Origin: Streptomyces sp. SLBN-31
Lineage (GTDB): Bacteria > Actinomycetota > Actinomycetes > Streptomycetales > Streptomycetaceae
Reading direction: 5' to 3'
Assembly: GCF_006715395.1 (NCBI RefSeq)
Contig: NZ_VFNC01000002.1
Location: 1,736,001-1,800,000, forward strand
DNA length: 64,000 nt
A model generated the notes under the pieces. That model did not search any database, was not told the DNA's origin, and saw only the letters and a list, made by a program, of their open reading frames with translations. Positions 24,483-33,169 of this stretch are shown piece after piece (position 1 is the first letter of the stretch; each line of letters begins with the position of its first letter). The position numbers and the translations under genes are program-made.

Positions 24483-25898
24483 ATGGCGATGATGCGCCTG
24501 AGGCGCGAGGACCCGCGCGTCGTCGGCTCGTTCAGGCTTCACAGACGGCTCGGCGCGGGCGGGATGGGCGTTGTGTACCTGGGCTCCGACAAGAAGGGGC
24601 AGCGGGTAGCACTGAAGGTCATCCGGCCTGACCTGGCGGAGGACCAGGAGTTCCGGTCGCGGTTCGCCCGCGAGGTCTCGGCGGCGCGGCGGATCAGGGG
24701 TGGGTGTACGGCCCGGCTGGTCGCCGCCGATCTGGACGCCGACCGGCCCTGGTTCGCGACACAATACGTGCCCGGTCCCTCGCTGCACGACAAGGTCGCC
24801 GACGAGGGACCGCTGGCCGCGGCCGACGTCGCGGCCGTGGGGGCCGCCCTGTCGGAGGGGCTGGTCGCGGTGCACGAGGCCGGTGTGGTGCACCGGGACC
24901 TCAAGCCGTCCAACATTCTGCTGTCCCCCAAGGGGCCGCGGATCATCGACTTCGGCATCGCCTGGGCGACGGGCGCCTCGACGCTCACCCACGTCGGCAC
25001 GGCCGTCGGCTCCCCCGGCTTCCTCGCCCCGGAGCAGGTGCGGGGTGCCGCCGTCACACCGGCCACGGACGTGTTCGCGCTCGGGGCGACCCTGGCGTAC
25101 GCGTCCATGGCCGACTCGCCCTTCGGGCACGGCAGTTCCGAGGTGATGCTGTACCGGGTGGTGCACGAGGAGCCGCAGCTGCACGGCGTCCCGGACGCGC
25201 TGGCCCCACTCGTGCGGGCGTGTCTGGCGAAGGATCCCGAGGAGCGGCCCAGCACGCTCCAGCTGTCGATGCGCCTGAAGGAGATCGCCGCCCGGGAGGC
25301 GCAGGGTCCCGCGGAGGTGCGTCCGCCCGGGCCGCGGACGGGCGAGGCGGACCGGCCCACCGGGCGGCTCGCCGACACTTACCCGGAGACGCTGCGCGAG
25401 CCGCAGCGGAGGCGTCCGCAGGGGACTCCTCCCCCACGCGGCACTTCTTCCTCGTCGCGCGGGGCCGCCCCGTCGCAGGGCGGGGTCCCGTCCCGAGGCG
25501 GCGGTTCGGCGACCGGCGGGAGCCAGTCCCGGGGCGGCGGCCCGTCGTCGCGGGGCGGCTCGTCCTCCTCGCGTTCGGGGTCCCGGCCCACGCCCGCCTC
25601 TCGCAACGGCACCCGTTCCGGCAGCGGGAGCCGGCCCGCGCCGCGCAGCGGTGCCGGGCGCCCGGCGCCCAGGACCACCGGGACGGGACGCCGGCCCGCC
25701 AATCCGCGGCTGCTGCGGCAGCGGTTGTTCGTGTTCGTGGTCGTGACCCTGCTGGTCGCGCTCGGCATCGCCGCGGCGCAGGGCTGCCAGGGGCCGGCGC
25801 GCGGTCTCGGCGACGACGGTCACGTCGTACGACAGCACCAGCAGCAGGTTCAGCCGGGTCCTGGCCAGGGGAGCCAGGTGTGCTGTTCGGGCACGTAG
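24483..25898 (+). CDS. Membrane-anchored Ser/Thr protein kinase (PknB-type)
   Basis: 471 residues. The kinase domain (about 15-265) is complete: LGAGGMGVVYLG glycine loop, VALKVI with the ATP Lys, HRDLKPSNILL catalytic loop, IIDFGIAW, and GSPGFLAPEQV activation segment end. A 150-residue Ser/Arg/Gly/Pro-rich linker follows (SSSRGAAPSQGGVPSRGGGS), then one membrane helix (LFVFVVVTLLVALGIAAAQG) and only about 30 residues outside, ending CCSGT, so there is no PASTA sensor. Start 24483 is favoured by GGGGA six bases upstream; 24477 is also possible. The signal and substrates are unknown. Confidence 0.92.
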   Translation: MAMMRLRREDPRVVGSFRLHRRLGAGGMGVVYLGSDKKGQRVALKVIRPDLAEDQEFRSRFAREVSAARRIRGGCTARLVAADLDADRPWFATQYVPGPSLHDKVADEGPLAAADVAAVGAALSEGLVAVHEAGVVHRDLKPSNILLSPKGPRIIDFGIAWATGASTLTHVGTAVGSPGFLAPEQVRGAAVTPATDVFALGATLAYASMADSPFGHGSSEVMLYRVVHEEPQLHGVPDALAPLVRACLAKDPEERPSTLQLSMRLKEIAAREAQGPAEVRPPGPRTGEADRPTGRLADTYPETLREPQRRRPQGTPPPRGTSSSSRGAAPSQGGVPSRGGGSATGGSQSRGGGPSSRGGSSSSRSGSRPTPASRNGTRSGSGSRPAPRSGAGRPAPRTTGTGRRPANPRLLRQRLFVFVVVTLLVALGIAAAQGCQGPARGLGDDGHVVRQHQQQVQPGPGQGSQVCCSGT

Positions 25899-25946
25899 GT
25901 GACGGTGCAAGGGGCTTGCATGGGTGAGGGCCTTCTGGTGGGGATC

Positions 25947-26345
25947 CTAGGGCTCCAGGTTCGGCAGGACGCGTTCGAAGAACTCTCGGTCGCCGTCGAA
26001 GACGGGGTCGAGGGCGAGGAACTCCTCGGGGGTGACCCAGCGGAAGTCTCCGACCTCGGCGGGGTCGGGGACGACCTCGCCGTCGGGCGCGTCGGCCGTC
26101 CACCAGTAGAGGCGGAAGGTGCCGTCGTCGGTCTCCGACTCCCAGACCTTGGCCAGGGGTGCCGCCGAGAGGCCGACCTCCTCGCGGACCTCCCGGACGA
26201 CGGCCTCCGGCTGGCTCTCCCCCGGCTCGATCCTGCCGCTCAGGGGCTGCCAGTAGCCGGGGCGCACGACGTCGGGACCCCGGCGGATGGCCAGCAGCCG
26301 GTCGCCGCGGCGCAGGATCGCGACGATCGCCTCGCCCCGCTCCAC
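25947..26345 (-). CDS. NUDIX hydrolase
   Basis: 132 residues with a complete Nudix box GRIEPGESQPEAVVREVREE followed by VGL, and the usual upstream strand YWQPLSG. It hydrolyses a nucleoside-diphosphate-linked substrate in the cytoplasm; specificity cannot be read from the sequence. GTG start at 26345 lies two bases after the TrmH stop with AGGGG inside the preceding gene, so it is coupled to trmH. Confidence 0.88.
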   Translation of the reverse strand: MERGEAIVAILRRGDRLLAIRRGPDVVRPGYWQPLSGRIEPGESQPEAVVREVREEVGLSAAPLAKVWESETDDGTFRLYWWTADAPDGEVVPDPAEVGDFRWVTPEEFLALDPVFDGDREFFERVLPNLEP

Positions 26346-26347
26346 GG

Positions 26348-27166
26348 CTACCCCTGCGGGCGGCCCGTGGCCACCGCGTAGAAGGCGACCGCGGCCGCCG
26401 CGCCGACGTTCAGGGAGTCCACGCCGTGCGACATCGGGATACGCACCCATTCGTCGGCGGCGACCAGTGCCTGCGTGGACAGGCCGTCGCCCTCGGCGCC
26501 GAGCATCAGGGCGACGCGGTCCATCCGGTGCGGGGCGGCCTCGTCCAGGGCCTTGGCCTTCTCGTCGGGGGTGAGGGCGAGCAGCGTGAAGCCGGCCTCG
26601 CGCACCGATTCCAGGCCCTTGGGCCAGGTGTCGAGGCGCGCGTAGGGGACGGAGAAGACCGCGCCCATGGAGACCTTGACGCTACGGCGGTACAGGGGGT
26701 CCGCGCAGTCCGGCGAGAGCAGGACCGCGTCCATGCCCAGGGCCGCCGCCGAGCGGAAGATCGCGCCGATGTTGGTGTGGTCGTTGACCGACTCCATGAC
26801 CACCACCCGGCGTGCGGTCTGCAGGAGTTCGGCCGCCGTCGGCAGCGGCTTGCGCTGCATCGAGGCGAGCGCGCCCCGGTGCACGTGGTAGCCGGTGACC
26901 TGCTCGGCGAGCTCCGGGCTGACGGCGTAGACCGGGGCGGGGAGCTCGTCGATGACGTCGCGCATGACGTCGACCCACTTGGCGGACAGCAGCATCGAGC
27001 GCATCTCGTACCCGGTGTCCTTGGCCCGGCGGATGACCTTCTCGCCCTCGGCGATGAACAGGCCCTCGGCCGGTTCGCGTTTGCGGCGCAGCTCTACGTC
27101 GGTCAGGCCTGTGTAGTCGCGCAGGCGCGGGTCGTCGGGATCCTCGACGGTGATGAGATCGGCCAC
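26348..27166 (-). CDS. TrmH/SpoU-family RNA 2'-O-methyltransferase
   Basis: 272 residues. An N-terminal L30e-like substrate-binding domain (FIAEGEKVIRRAKDTGY) precedes a SPOUT domain with the three motifs: NDHTNIGAIFRSAAALG, VALMLGAEGDGLS and IPMSHGVDSLNVGAAAAVAF, which form the knotted AdoMet site. It methylates a ribose in tRNA or 23S rRNA; a role in thiostrepton-type resistance is possible for the family but not shown here. GTG start. Confidence 0.92.
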   Translation of the reverse strand: MADLITVEDPDDPRLRDYTGLTDVELRRKREPAEGLFIAEGEKVIRRAKDTGYEMRSMLLSAKWVDVMRDVIDELPAPVYAVSPELAEQVTGYHVHRGALASMQRKPLPTAAELLQTARRVVVMESVNDHTNIGAIFRSAAALGMDAVLLSPDCADPLYRRSVKVSMGAVFSVPYARLDTWPKGLESVREAGFTLLALTPDEKAKALDEAAPHRMDRVALMLGAEGDGLSTQALVAADEWVRIPMSHGVDSLNVGAAAAVAFYAVATGRPQG

Positions 27167-27230
27167 AGGGTGATACTGCCTTGTCCTGGGTGTGGTGCCA
27201 ACGGCTGGGAGCGAGTTGTGTTACCCCGGG

Positions 27231-28463
27231 TTACGCCGAGGTCTCCGGGCCCACCTTCACGACCGCGCCGATGACGATGACCGCCGGCGACCTGACCTCC
27301 TGCGTGACGACCGTCTCGGCGACCGTGGCGAGGGTGGCGTCGACGCGCCGCTGGGCGGCGGTCGTGCCCTCCTGGATCAGCGCGACCGGAGTGTCGGGCG
27401 ACTTGCCGTGCGCGATGAGCGTCTCGGCGACCTTCCCGATCGTGGCGACGCCCATGAGGATCACGAGCGTCCCGGTGAGCTTGGCCAGCGACGGCCAGTC
27501 GACGAGGGAACGCGCGTCGTCAGGGGCGACGTGCCCGCTGACCACCGTGAACTCGTGTGCGACACCGCGGTGGGTGACCGGGATACCGGCCGCGCCGGGG
27601 ACCGAGATTGAACTGGAGATGCCGGGCACGACCGTGCACGGGATGCCGGCCTCCGCGAGCGCGTTGACCTCCTCCATCCCACGGCCGTAGACGAACGGGT
27701 CGCCGCCCTTGAGCCGGACGACCGACTTGCCCTGCTTGGCGTGTTCGATCAGCGCGTTGTTGATGGCCTCCTGGGCCATGAAGCGTCCGAACGGCAGCTT
27801 CGCCGCGTCGATCACCTCGACGCCCGGGGACAGCTCGGCGAGCAGGTCGCGGGGGCCCAGGTGGTCGGTGATGACCACGTCGGCCTCGGCGAGCAGACGG
27901 CGGCCTCGGACGGTGATCAGGTCCGGGTCGCCGGGGCCGCCGCCGACGAGGGCGACGCCCGGGGTGCGGGTGCGGTGGTGCGGGGCGACCAGGGTGCCGT
28001 CGCGCAGTCCCTCGACGACCGCGTCGCGGATTGCGGCGGTGTGCCGGGGGTCGCGGCCGCCGGCGCGGCTGGTGAGGACGGCGACCGTCACGCCCTCGCT
28101 GGTGCCGGTCGCCGGGGTCCAGGCGGTGGCGGCGTCCGCGTCGTCGGAGCGTACGCACCACACGCGGTTGGCCTCCGCCTCGGCGGAGGCCCGGACGTTC
28201 GCCTCCGCGTCGCTGGTGGCGATCAGGGCGTACCAGGCGTCCGCCAGGTCCCCGTCGGCGTACCCGCGCCGGTGCCAGGTGATCTCGCCCGCTTCCGCCA
28301 TCGCCTCGACGGAGGGAGTCGCCTCGGGCGAGACGAGGAGGACGTCCGCGCCCGCGGCGATCAGCGCCGGGAGTCGGCGCTGGGCGACCTGGCCGCCACC
28401 GAGGACGACCACTTTGCGGCCGGAGAGGCGGAGGCCTACGGGGTAGGCGGGGTGTTCGGCCAT
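27231..28463 (-). CDS. cobA: Uroporphyrinogen-III C-methyltransferase with siroheme-synthase N-domain (CysG-like)
   Basis: 410 residues. Residues 1-150 are a Met8/SirC-type NAD-binding domain (VVVLGGGQVAQRRLPALI). Residues 160-400 are the SUMT methylase with VALVGGGPGDPDLITVRG, VVRLKGGDPFVYGRG and GTLVILMGVATIGKV. It makes precorrin-2 from uroporphyrinogen III with two AdoMet, and the N-domain may oxidise it to sirohydrochlorin. It is shorter than the 457-residue E. coli CysG, the dimerisation part being reduced. Its place beside cobT and cbiET points to cobalamin supply, though siroheme for sulfite/nitrite reduction is equally possible. GAGGAG lies ten bases upstream. Confidence 0.92.
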   Translation of the reverse strand: MAEHPAYPVGLRLSGRKVVVLGGGQVAQRRLPALIAAGADVLLVSPEATPSVEAMAEAGEITWHRRGYADGDLADAWYALIATSDAEANVRASAEAEANRVWCVRSDDADAATAWTPATGTSEGVTVAVLTSRAGGRDPRHTAAIRDAVVEGLRDGTLVAPHHRTRTPGVALVGGGPGDPDLITVRGRRLLAEADVVITDHLGPRDLLAELSPGVEVIDAAKLPFGRFMAQEAINNALIEHAKQGKSVVRLKGGDPFVYGRGMEEVNALAEAGIPCTVVPGISSSISVPGAAGIPVTHRGVAHEFTVVSGHVAPDDARSLVDWPSLAKLTGTLVILMGVATIGKVAETLIAHGKSPDTPVALIQEGTTAAQRRVDATLATVAETVVTQEVRSPAVIVIGAVVKVGPETSA

Positions 28464-28605
28464 GAGGTGCGGCTCCTCGTCCTGGCAAAAAGCGATGGGC
28501 GCTACGGCGCTGGAGCAGCCCTGACGTGCGTGTTTCGATGACGCGTTCAGCGTACGGCCGGGATGGGGGCGACCGCAGTGACGGCGGTCCCACCCCGGCC
28601 GGGGC

Positions 28606-31600
28606 TCACTTCTCGGTGACGCCCGCCGAGTCGAAGGTCGCCACCTCGTGCATGGCACGGGCCGTGCTCTGCACGAGCGGCAGGGCGAGCAGGGCGCCCG
28701 TGCCCTCGCCGAGGCGCAGGTCGAGGTCGACCAGGGGGCGCAGGCCCAGCTTGTTCAGGGCGGCCACGTGACCGGGCTCGGCGCTGCGGTGGCCCGCGAT
28801 GCAGGCCGCGAGGACCTCCGGGGCGATGGCGCGGGCGACCAGGGCGGCGGCCCCGGCGCTGACACCGTCGAGGATCACCGGCGTACGCAGCGACGCTCCG
28901 CCCAGCAACAGGCCGACCATCGCGGCGTGTTCGAAGCCGCCGATCGCGGCGAGGACGCCGATGGGGTCGGCCGGGTCCGGCTGGTGGAGTTCGAGGGCGC
29001 GCCGGATCACCTCGGTCTTGCGGGCCAGCGTCTCGTCGTTGATGCCGGTGCCGCGGCCGGTGACCTCGGCCGGGTCGGCGCCGGTGAACACCGAGATCAG
29101 GGCCGCCGACGCGGTCGTGTTGGCGATGCCCATCTCACCGGTCAGCAGGGCCTTGTTGCCGGCGGCCACCAGGTCGCGGGCGGTCTCGATGCCCACCTCG
29201 ATGGCCAGCTTGGCCTCCTCGCGGGTCATCGCGGGGCCGGTGGTCATGTCGGACGTGCCCGCGCGGATCTTGCGGGGCAGCAGACCCGGGGTCGCCGGGA
29301 GGTCGGTGGCCACACCGACGTCCACGACGCACACCTCGGCGCCGACCTGGCCGGCGAAGGCGTTGCAGACCGCGCCGCCGCCGAGGAAGTTGGCGACCAT
29401 CTGGGCCGTCACCTCCTGCGGCCAGGGGGTGACGCCCTGGGCGTGCACGCCGTGGTCGCCGGCGAAGATCGCGACGGCGGCGGGCTCCGGGATCGGCGGC
29501 GGGCACTGGCGGGACAGACCGGACAGCTGGGCGGAGATGATCTCCAGCATGCCGAGCGCGCCGGCCGGCTTGGTCATGCGCTTCTGCCGCTCCCAGGCCT
29601 CGCCGAGCGCCTTGGCGTCCAGCGGGCGGATCTGCGAGACGGTCTCGGCGAGCAGGTCGTGCGGCTCCTCGCCGGGCAGGGCGCGGCGGCCGTACGTCTC
29701 CTCGTGCACGACCCACGACAGCGGGCGGCGCTTGGACCAGCCGGCCTGCATCAGCTCGGGCTCGTCCGGGAACTCGTCGACGTACCCGACGCACAGGTAG
29801 GCGATGACCTCCAGGTGCTCGGGCAGCCCGAGCGCGCGGACCATCTCGCGCTCGTCGAAGAAGCTGACCCAGCCGACGCCGAGCCCCTCGGCGCGGGCGG
29901 CGAGCCAGAGGTTCTCGACGGCGAGCGCGGCGGAGTACGGCGCCATCTGCGGCTGGGTGTGCCGGCCGAGGGTGTGGCGGCCGCCGCGGGTCGGGTCGGC
30001 GGTGACGACGATGTTCACCGGGGTGTCGAGGATGGCCTCGATCTTCAGTTCCTTGAACTGCTTGGCCCGCCCCTTGGGCAGCGACTTCGCGTACGCGTCC
30101 CGCTGCCGCATGGCCAGTTCGTGCATGCTGCGCCGGGTGTCGGCGGAGCGGATGACGACGAAGTCCCAGGGCTGCGAGTGGCCCACGGACGGGGCGGTGT
30201 GCGCGGCTTCCAGGACGCGGAGCAGCACCTCGTGCGGGATGGGGTCGCTGCGGAAGCCGTTGCGGATGTCGCGGCGCTCGCGCATGACCTTCAGGACGGC
30301 CTCGCGCTCGGCGTCGTCGTAGGCGGGCGCGGCGGGGCCGGTGGACTGTCGTACTTCTTCCACAGCGGCCTTGCTCTCTTCTTCCTGGTCGGCGACCTGG
30401 GTGTCCAGGTCGTCCGCGTGCTGTACGGGTTCGGGGTCGGCCTCGCGCGGGGCGGGGACCGTGGCGGCCGGCTCGGGCGCCTGCGCCTGCTCCGCGGGGA
30501 GGGTGAGCGCGTGCGGCGGGGTCGGCGCGAGGTGCGGGGTGGTCGGCACGGAGCCGGCCACCGGCACGAACCGGCCGATGGACCGGTCGTCACCGGCCGG
30601 CGGGACCGCCGTCTCGGCGTCCGCGGGGAGGCCGGGCCGGTCGGCCTCGGGGGCCACCGGCGGGGGCGTCTGCGCGGGGTCGACGGGCTGGGGCGCGGCC
30701 CCCGCCTCGACAAGTGGGCTGCGGACCTGGGCGATGTGCTCGCCGTCCGCGGGCTGGGGGGAGGGGTCGGTGGCGATGGTGGCATCTCCGGTCGGTGCCG
30801 CGGGGCCGTCCGTCGGCTGCGGTGGCTGCGTCGGGTCGAGGGCCGACGGCAGGGTGCCTTCCGGCGGCTCGGGGGTTACGGCGGTGTGGGGGGCGTCCGC
30901 CGCGACGGCGGAGGCGGCGACGGCCACCTGGGCGGCGTCGAGGGGCGCGACCGGGGCAGCGGTCGGGGGCGTCGCGTCGTCCGGGAGCCGGCCGACCTCG
31001 GGCAGGGCCTGCGCCACGGGCACGGCCACCGGTTCGGCGGCCACGGCGTCGGAGACCTGCCCGGTCTCGGGTACGGCGGCTTCGGTGAGCTGGGCACCCT
31101 CGGGCGCGGCGCCCTCCGCGAACTGCGCGCCCGCGGGCGCCGACGCGGCATCGGGGGCGTACGCGGCTCCGGGAAGCGGGCCGGGGTCCGCCGCCTGGGC
31201 GGCGTCGGGAACCACCATGGCCTCGGTTGCCATGACGGCTTCGGTGGGCACGCCCTCGGGTCCCGCTCCGGCGGCGACCGTGTCGGGACCGGCCGCGACA
31301 TCGGACGCGCCCTCCGTGCCGGGGCCGCCCGGAACGGTCTGCTCACCTGCCACGGCGAACTCGCCCGCGTGCCCGGCATCTGTCACGGGAACGCCCGGCC
31401 CCGCGGGCCCGGCATCCGCGCCGAGCTGGCCGGACCCATCGGCCGCGGGTACGGGGTGGCCTACGGCCTCGCCCTCCGGGGCCAAGCCGCCGGCAGCCGT
31501 GTGTGCGCCCTCGGCACCGGGCACGCCCGGCGCGACCTGCGCACCGTCCACGGCGAACCCGCCCACGCCCGCCTCTCCCGCATCGGCAGCGGGAGCGCCC

Positions 31601-32778
31601 GGGGCGACGGGGCCGCCCTCGACCGGCACGTCGGCCGCGTCGGGAGCCGCCGGAACGCCCGGCGCGACCGGCCCGCCCTCGGCATCGGCGACGTGAGCAC
31701 CCGGGGCAACGGACCCGCCCTCGACCGCGTCGGTCTGCGCGCTGTCCGCCGCAAGGGGCCCGGGGGTAGTCGGAGCGCCGTCCGCCCCATGGGCCCCCGG
31801 AGCCGTCGGAGCGCCGTCCACCCCATGGGCCCCCGGAGCCGTCGGCGTGCCCTCCGGAGGGTTTCCGGACGCCGTCGGCGCGCCCTCGGCGGGGAAGGCG
31901 CCGACGGGCCCGCCGGAATCCGGGGCGAACCCGCCCGCGGAGGCGTCGGCTCCGGCGACGTGTGCGCCGTCCACGGCGGCCACTTCCACGGGCACATGCC
32001 CGCTCTCGGGGCCGTGGGCCGCGGTCGCGTCGTCCGGTCCACCGGTCTGCGTGTGGTGAGCGGCGTCACCGCTCTGGATCGCGTACGAACCGTCCTGCCC
32101 CTGCGCGGCGGCCCCCGCCTCCGTCGCGATGCGGGCCATGACGGCCTGGGCCGCGCCCACCGGCTCGGGCTGCCGCTCGTGCTCTCCCTGCTCGGGACCA
32201 GCGGAAACAGCCGGAGCAACCGTTTCGGCAGCCGTGGCCTCGGGGCCGACCGGCGCCTGTGTCGCGCCCGGCGCCTGGGCGCTCCAGGGGGTCGCGCCCT
32301 GCGGGGACGCGGCACGCGCCTGGGGTGCGTCGAGGTACTCGGGGCCGACCGTCGGCGGGCCCGGCTGGCGCACGGGCGCGCCCGCGGGGCCGCGGTCGGC
32401 CAGGGAGCGGACCGGGCTGGCGGACGCGTCGGGGATGGGCGGGCCGAGGTGGAGCGGGCGGCGCGGGGTGACCGGCGGGATCGGCGTGGTCGGCGCTTCG
32501 GGGAGACGGACGCCGCCGAGGTCGACCGAGCCGCTGTCGCGGCCGGACATCTCGTGCGGGCCCGGCTCGTGCACGGTCTCGACGACCGGCTCGGGCGCGG
32601 GCGGGGCGACCTCGTTGCCCCAGGGGCTCTGCGCACCCGGCAGCAACAACAGGTCTTCGTCCTCGGCGGTGGTCTCGGAGAGGTAGGCGTACGCACCGGG
32701 CGCCGGAACGCCCGGCTGTTCCACCACGCCTGCGTTCTCCGGCAGCCCCTCGCCCGGGACCTGGCCGGTGTCGGTCAT
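28606..32778 (-). CDS. cobT: Giant BluB-CobT fusion with a long repetitive N-terminal region
   Basis: 1390 residues in three parts. About 1-815 is low-complexity Ala/Pro/Gly/Asp/Glu sequence with repeated phrases such as GAPTAPGAHGADGAPTTPG and no hydrophobic helix, hence disordered. About 818-1030 is BluB, the flavin destructase making 5,6-dimethylbenzimidazole (ERRDIRNGFRSDPIP, PSVGHSQPWDFVVIRS, LGVGWVSFFDE). About 1045-1390 is CobT (nicotinate-nucleotide:DMB phosphoribosyltransferase), with VAIFAGDHGVHAQGVTPW, GEMGIANTTASAAL and the active-site AGHRSAEPGH. The fusion couples making the lower ligand to activating it. CobT alone is about 350 residues and BluB about 220, so the extension is extraordinary. 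Start 32778 begins MTDTGQVPGEGLPE. Confidence 0.92.
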   Translation of the reverse strand: MTDTGQVPGEGLPENAGVVEQPGVPAPGAYAYLSETTAEDEDLLLLPGAQSPWGNEVAPPAPEPVVETVHEPGPHEMSGRDSGSVDLGGVRLPEAPTTPIPPVTPRRPLHLGPPIPDASASPVRSLADRGPAGAPVRQPGPPTVGPEYLDAPQARAASPQGATPWSAQAPGATQAPVGPEATAAETVAPAVSAGPEQGEHERQPEPVGAAQAVMARIATEAGAAAQGQDGSYAIQSGDAAHHTQTGGPDDATAAHGPESGHVPVEVAAVDGAHVAGADASAGGFAPDSGGPVGAFPAEGAPTASGNPPEGTPTAPGAHGVDGAPTAPGAHGADGAPTTPGPLAADSAQTDAVEGGSVAPGAHVADAEGGPVAPGVPAAPDAADVPVEGGPVAPGAPAADAGEAGVGGFAVDGAQVAPGVPGAEGAHTAAGGLAPEGEAVGHPVPAADGSGQLGADAGPAGPGVPVTDAGHAGEFAVAGEQTVPGGPGTEGASDVAAGPDTVAAGAGPEGVPTEAVMATEAMVVPDAAQAADPGPLPGAAYAPDAASAPAGAQFAEGAAPEGAQLTEAAVPETGQVSDAVAAEPVAVPVAQALPEVGRLPDDATPPTAAPVAPLDAAQVAVAASAVAADAPHTAVTPEPPEGTLPSALDPTQPPQPTDGPAAPTGDATIATDPSPQPADGEHIAQVRSPLVEAGAAPQPVDPAQTPPPVAPEADRPGLPADAETAVPPAGDDRSIGRFVPVAGSVPTTPHLAPTPPHALTLPAEQAQAPEPAATVPAPREADPEPVQHADDLDTQVADQEEESKAAVEEVRQSTGPAAPAYDDAEREAVLKVMRERRDIRNGFRSDPIPHEVLLRVLEAAHTAPSVGHSQPWDFVVIRSADTRRSMHELAMRQRDAYAKSLPKGRAKQFKELKIEAILDTPVNIVVTADPTRGGRHTLGRHTQPQMAPYSAALAVENLWLAARAEGLGVGWVSFFDEREMVRALGLPEHLEVIAYLCVGYVDEFPDEPELMQAGWSKRRPLSWVVHEETYGRRALPGEEPHDLLAETVSQIRPLDAKALGEAWERQKRMTKPAGALGMLEIISAQLSGLSRQCPPPIPEPAAVAIFAGDHGVHAQGVTPWPQEVTAQMVANFLGGGAVCNAFAGQVGAEVCVVDVGVATDLPATPGLLPRKIRAGTSDMTTGPAMTREEAKLAIEVGIETARDLVAAGNKALLTGEMGIANTTASAALISVFTGADPAEVTGRGTGINDETLARKTEVIRRALELHQPDPADPIGVLAAIGGFEHAAMVGLLLGGASLRTPVILDGVSAGAAALVARAIAPEVLAACIAGHRSAEPGHVAALNKLGLRPLVDLDLRLGEGTGALLALPLVQSTARAMHEVATFDSAGVTEK

Positions 32779-32903
32779 GCGTACCCCTCGCCCATCGGTT
32801 AGTGCTTCTCGGTCCGGCTCACCGGGAACGGCGCACCGACCGCCCCCGCAGTGAAGAACGAGCGTGCGCGCCCAGCGGCACGAACGACCCGCCCATAAAA
32901 GGC

Positions 32904-32928
32904 GACAAAGCCATTCAGTGGCATTGTC
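32904..32928. promoter_or_regulatory. 25-bp imperfect inverted repeat upstream of cobT
   Basis: GACAAAGCCA and TGGCATTGTC (9 of 10 pairs) flank TTCAG, 126 bases before the cobT start. It could be an operator or an RNA hairpin in the leader. The minus strand of the repeat contains GCCACTG, as in cobalamin riboswitches, but the other conserved parts of that riboswitch are missing. The remainder of 32779-33169 shows no other feature I can support. Confidence 0.35.
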
Positions 32929-33169
32929 CCGGTCGTTCCTCCGTCGCGACAGCTTGATCCGCGACAGCCCGCTGTGGACTGCGCCACGTTGCGCGTCCTC
33001 CGGTTCTGCCGTACCGCACCCACCCCAAAAGGGGCGCGTTTTCCGGACATTGGCGAACGAACTGCCGGGCCACCCGGTGCGGTACAACGGTCGGCCAGCC
33101 TACCGCGAGCGATAGGACTACCGGATCACCGGGAGGGAAGAAAACAGGATCACTGGGACGGCAGCGGGG

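Noticed and set aside
28648..32802. A 1384-codon open frame antisense to the whole cobT fusion
   Set aside because: Its translation is Gly/Arg/Val-rich with no domain pattern; in DNA with G/C at nearly every third position, stop codons are rare on the other strand. The minus-strand frame has BluB and CobT motifs.
32799..32924. A 41-codon gene in the cobT leader
   Set aside because: The start is plausible but the ribosome site is poor, third-position GC is weak, and the first codons lie in a palindrome; kept only as a finding, not as a gene.
32881..32940. Cobalamin riboswitch upstream of cobT
   Set aside because: GCCACTG occurs on the minus strand, but the GGTG-type and other conserved core segments expected nearby are absent.
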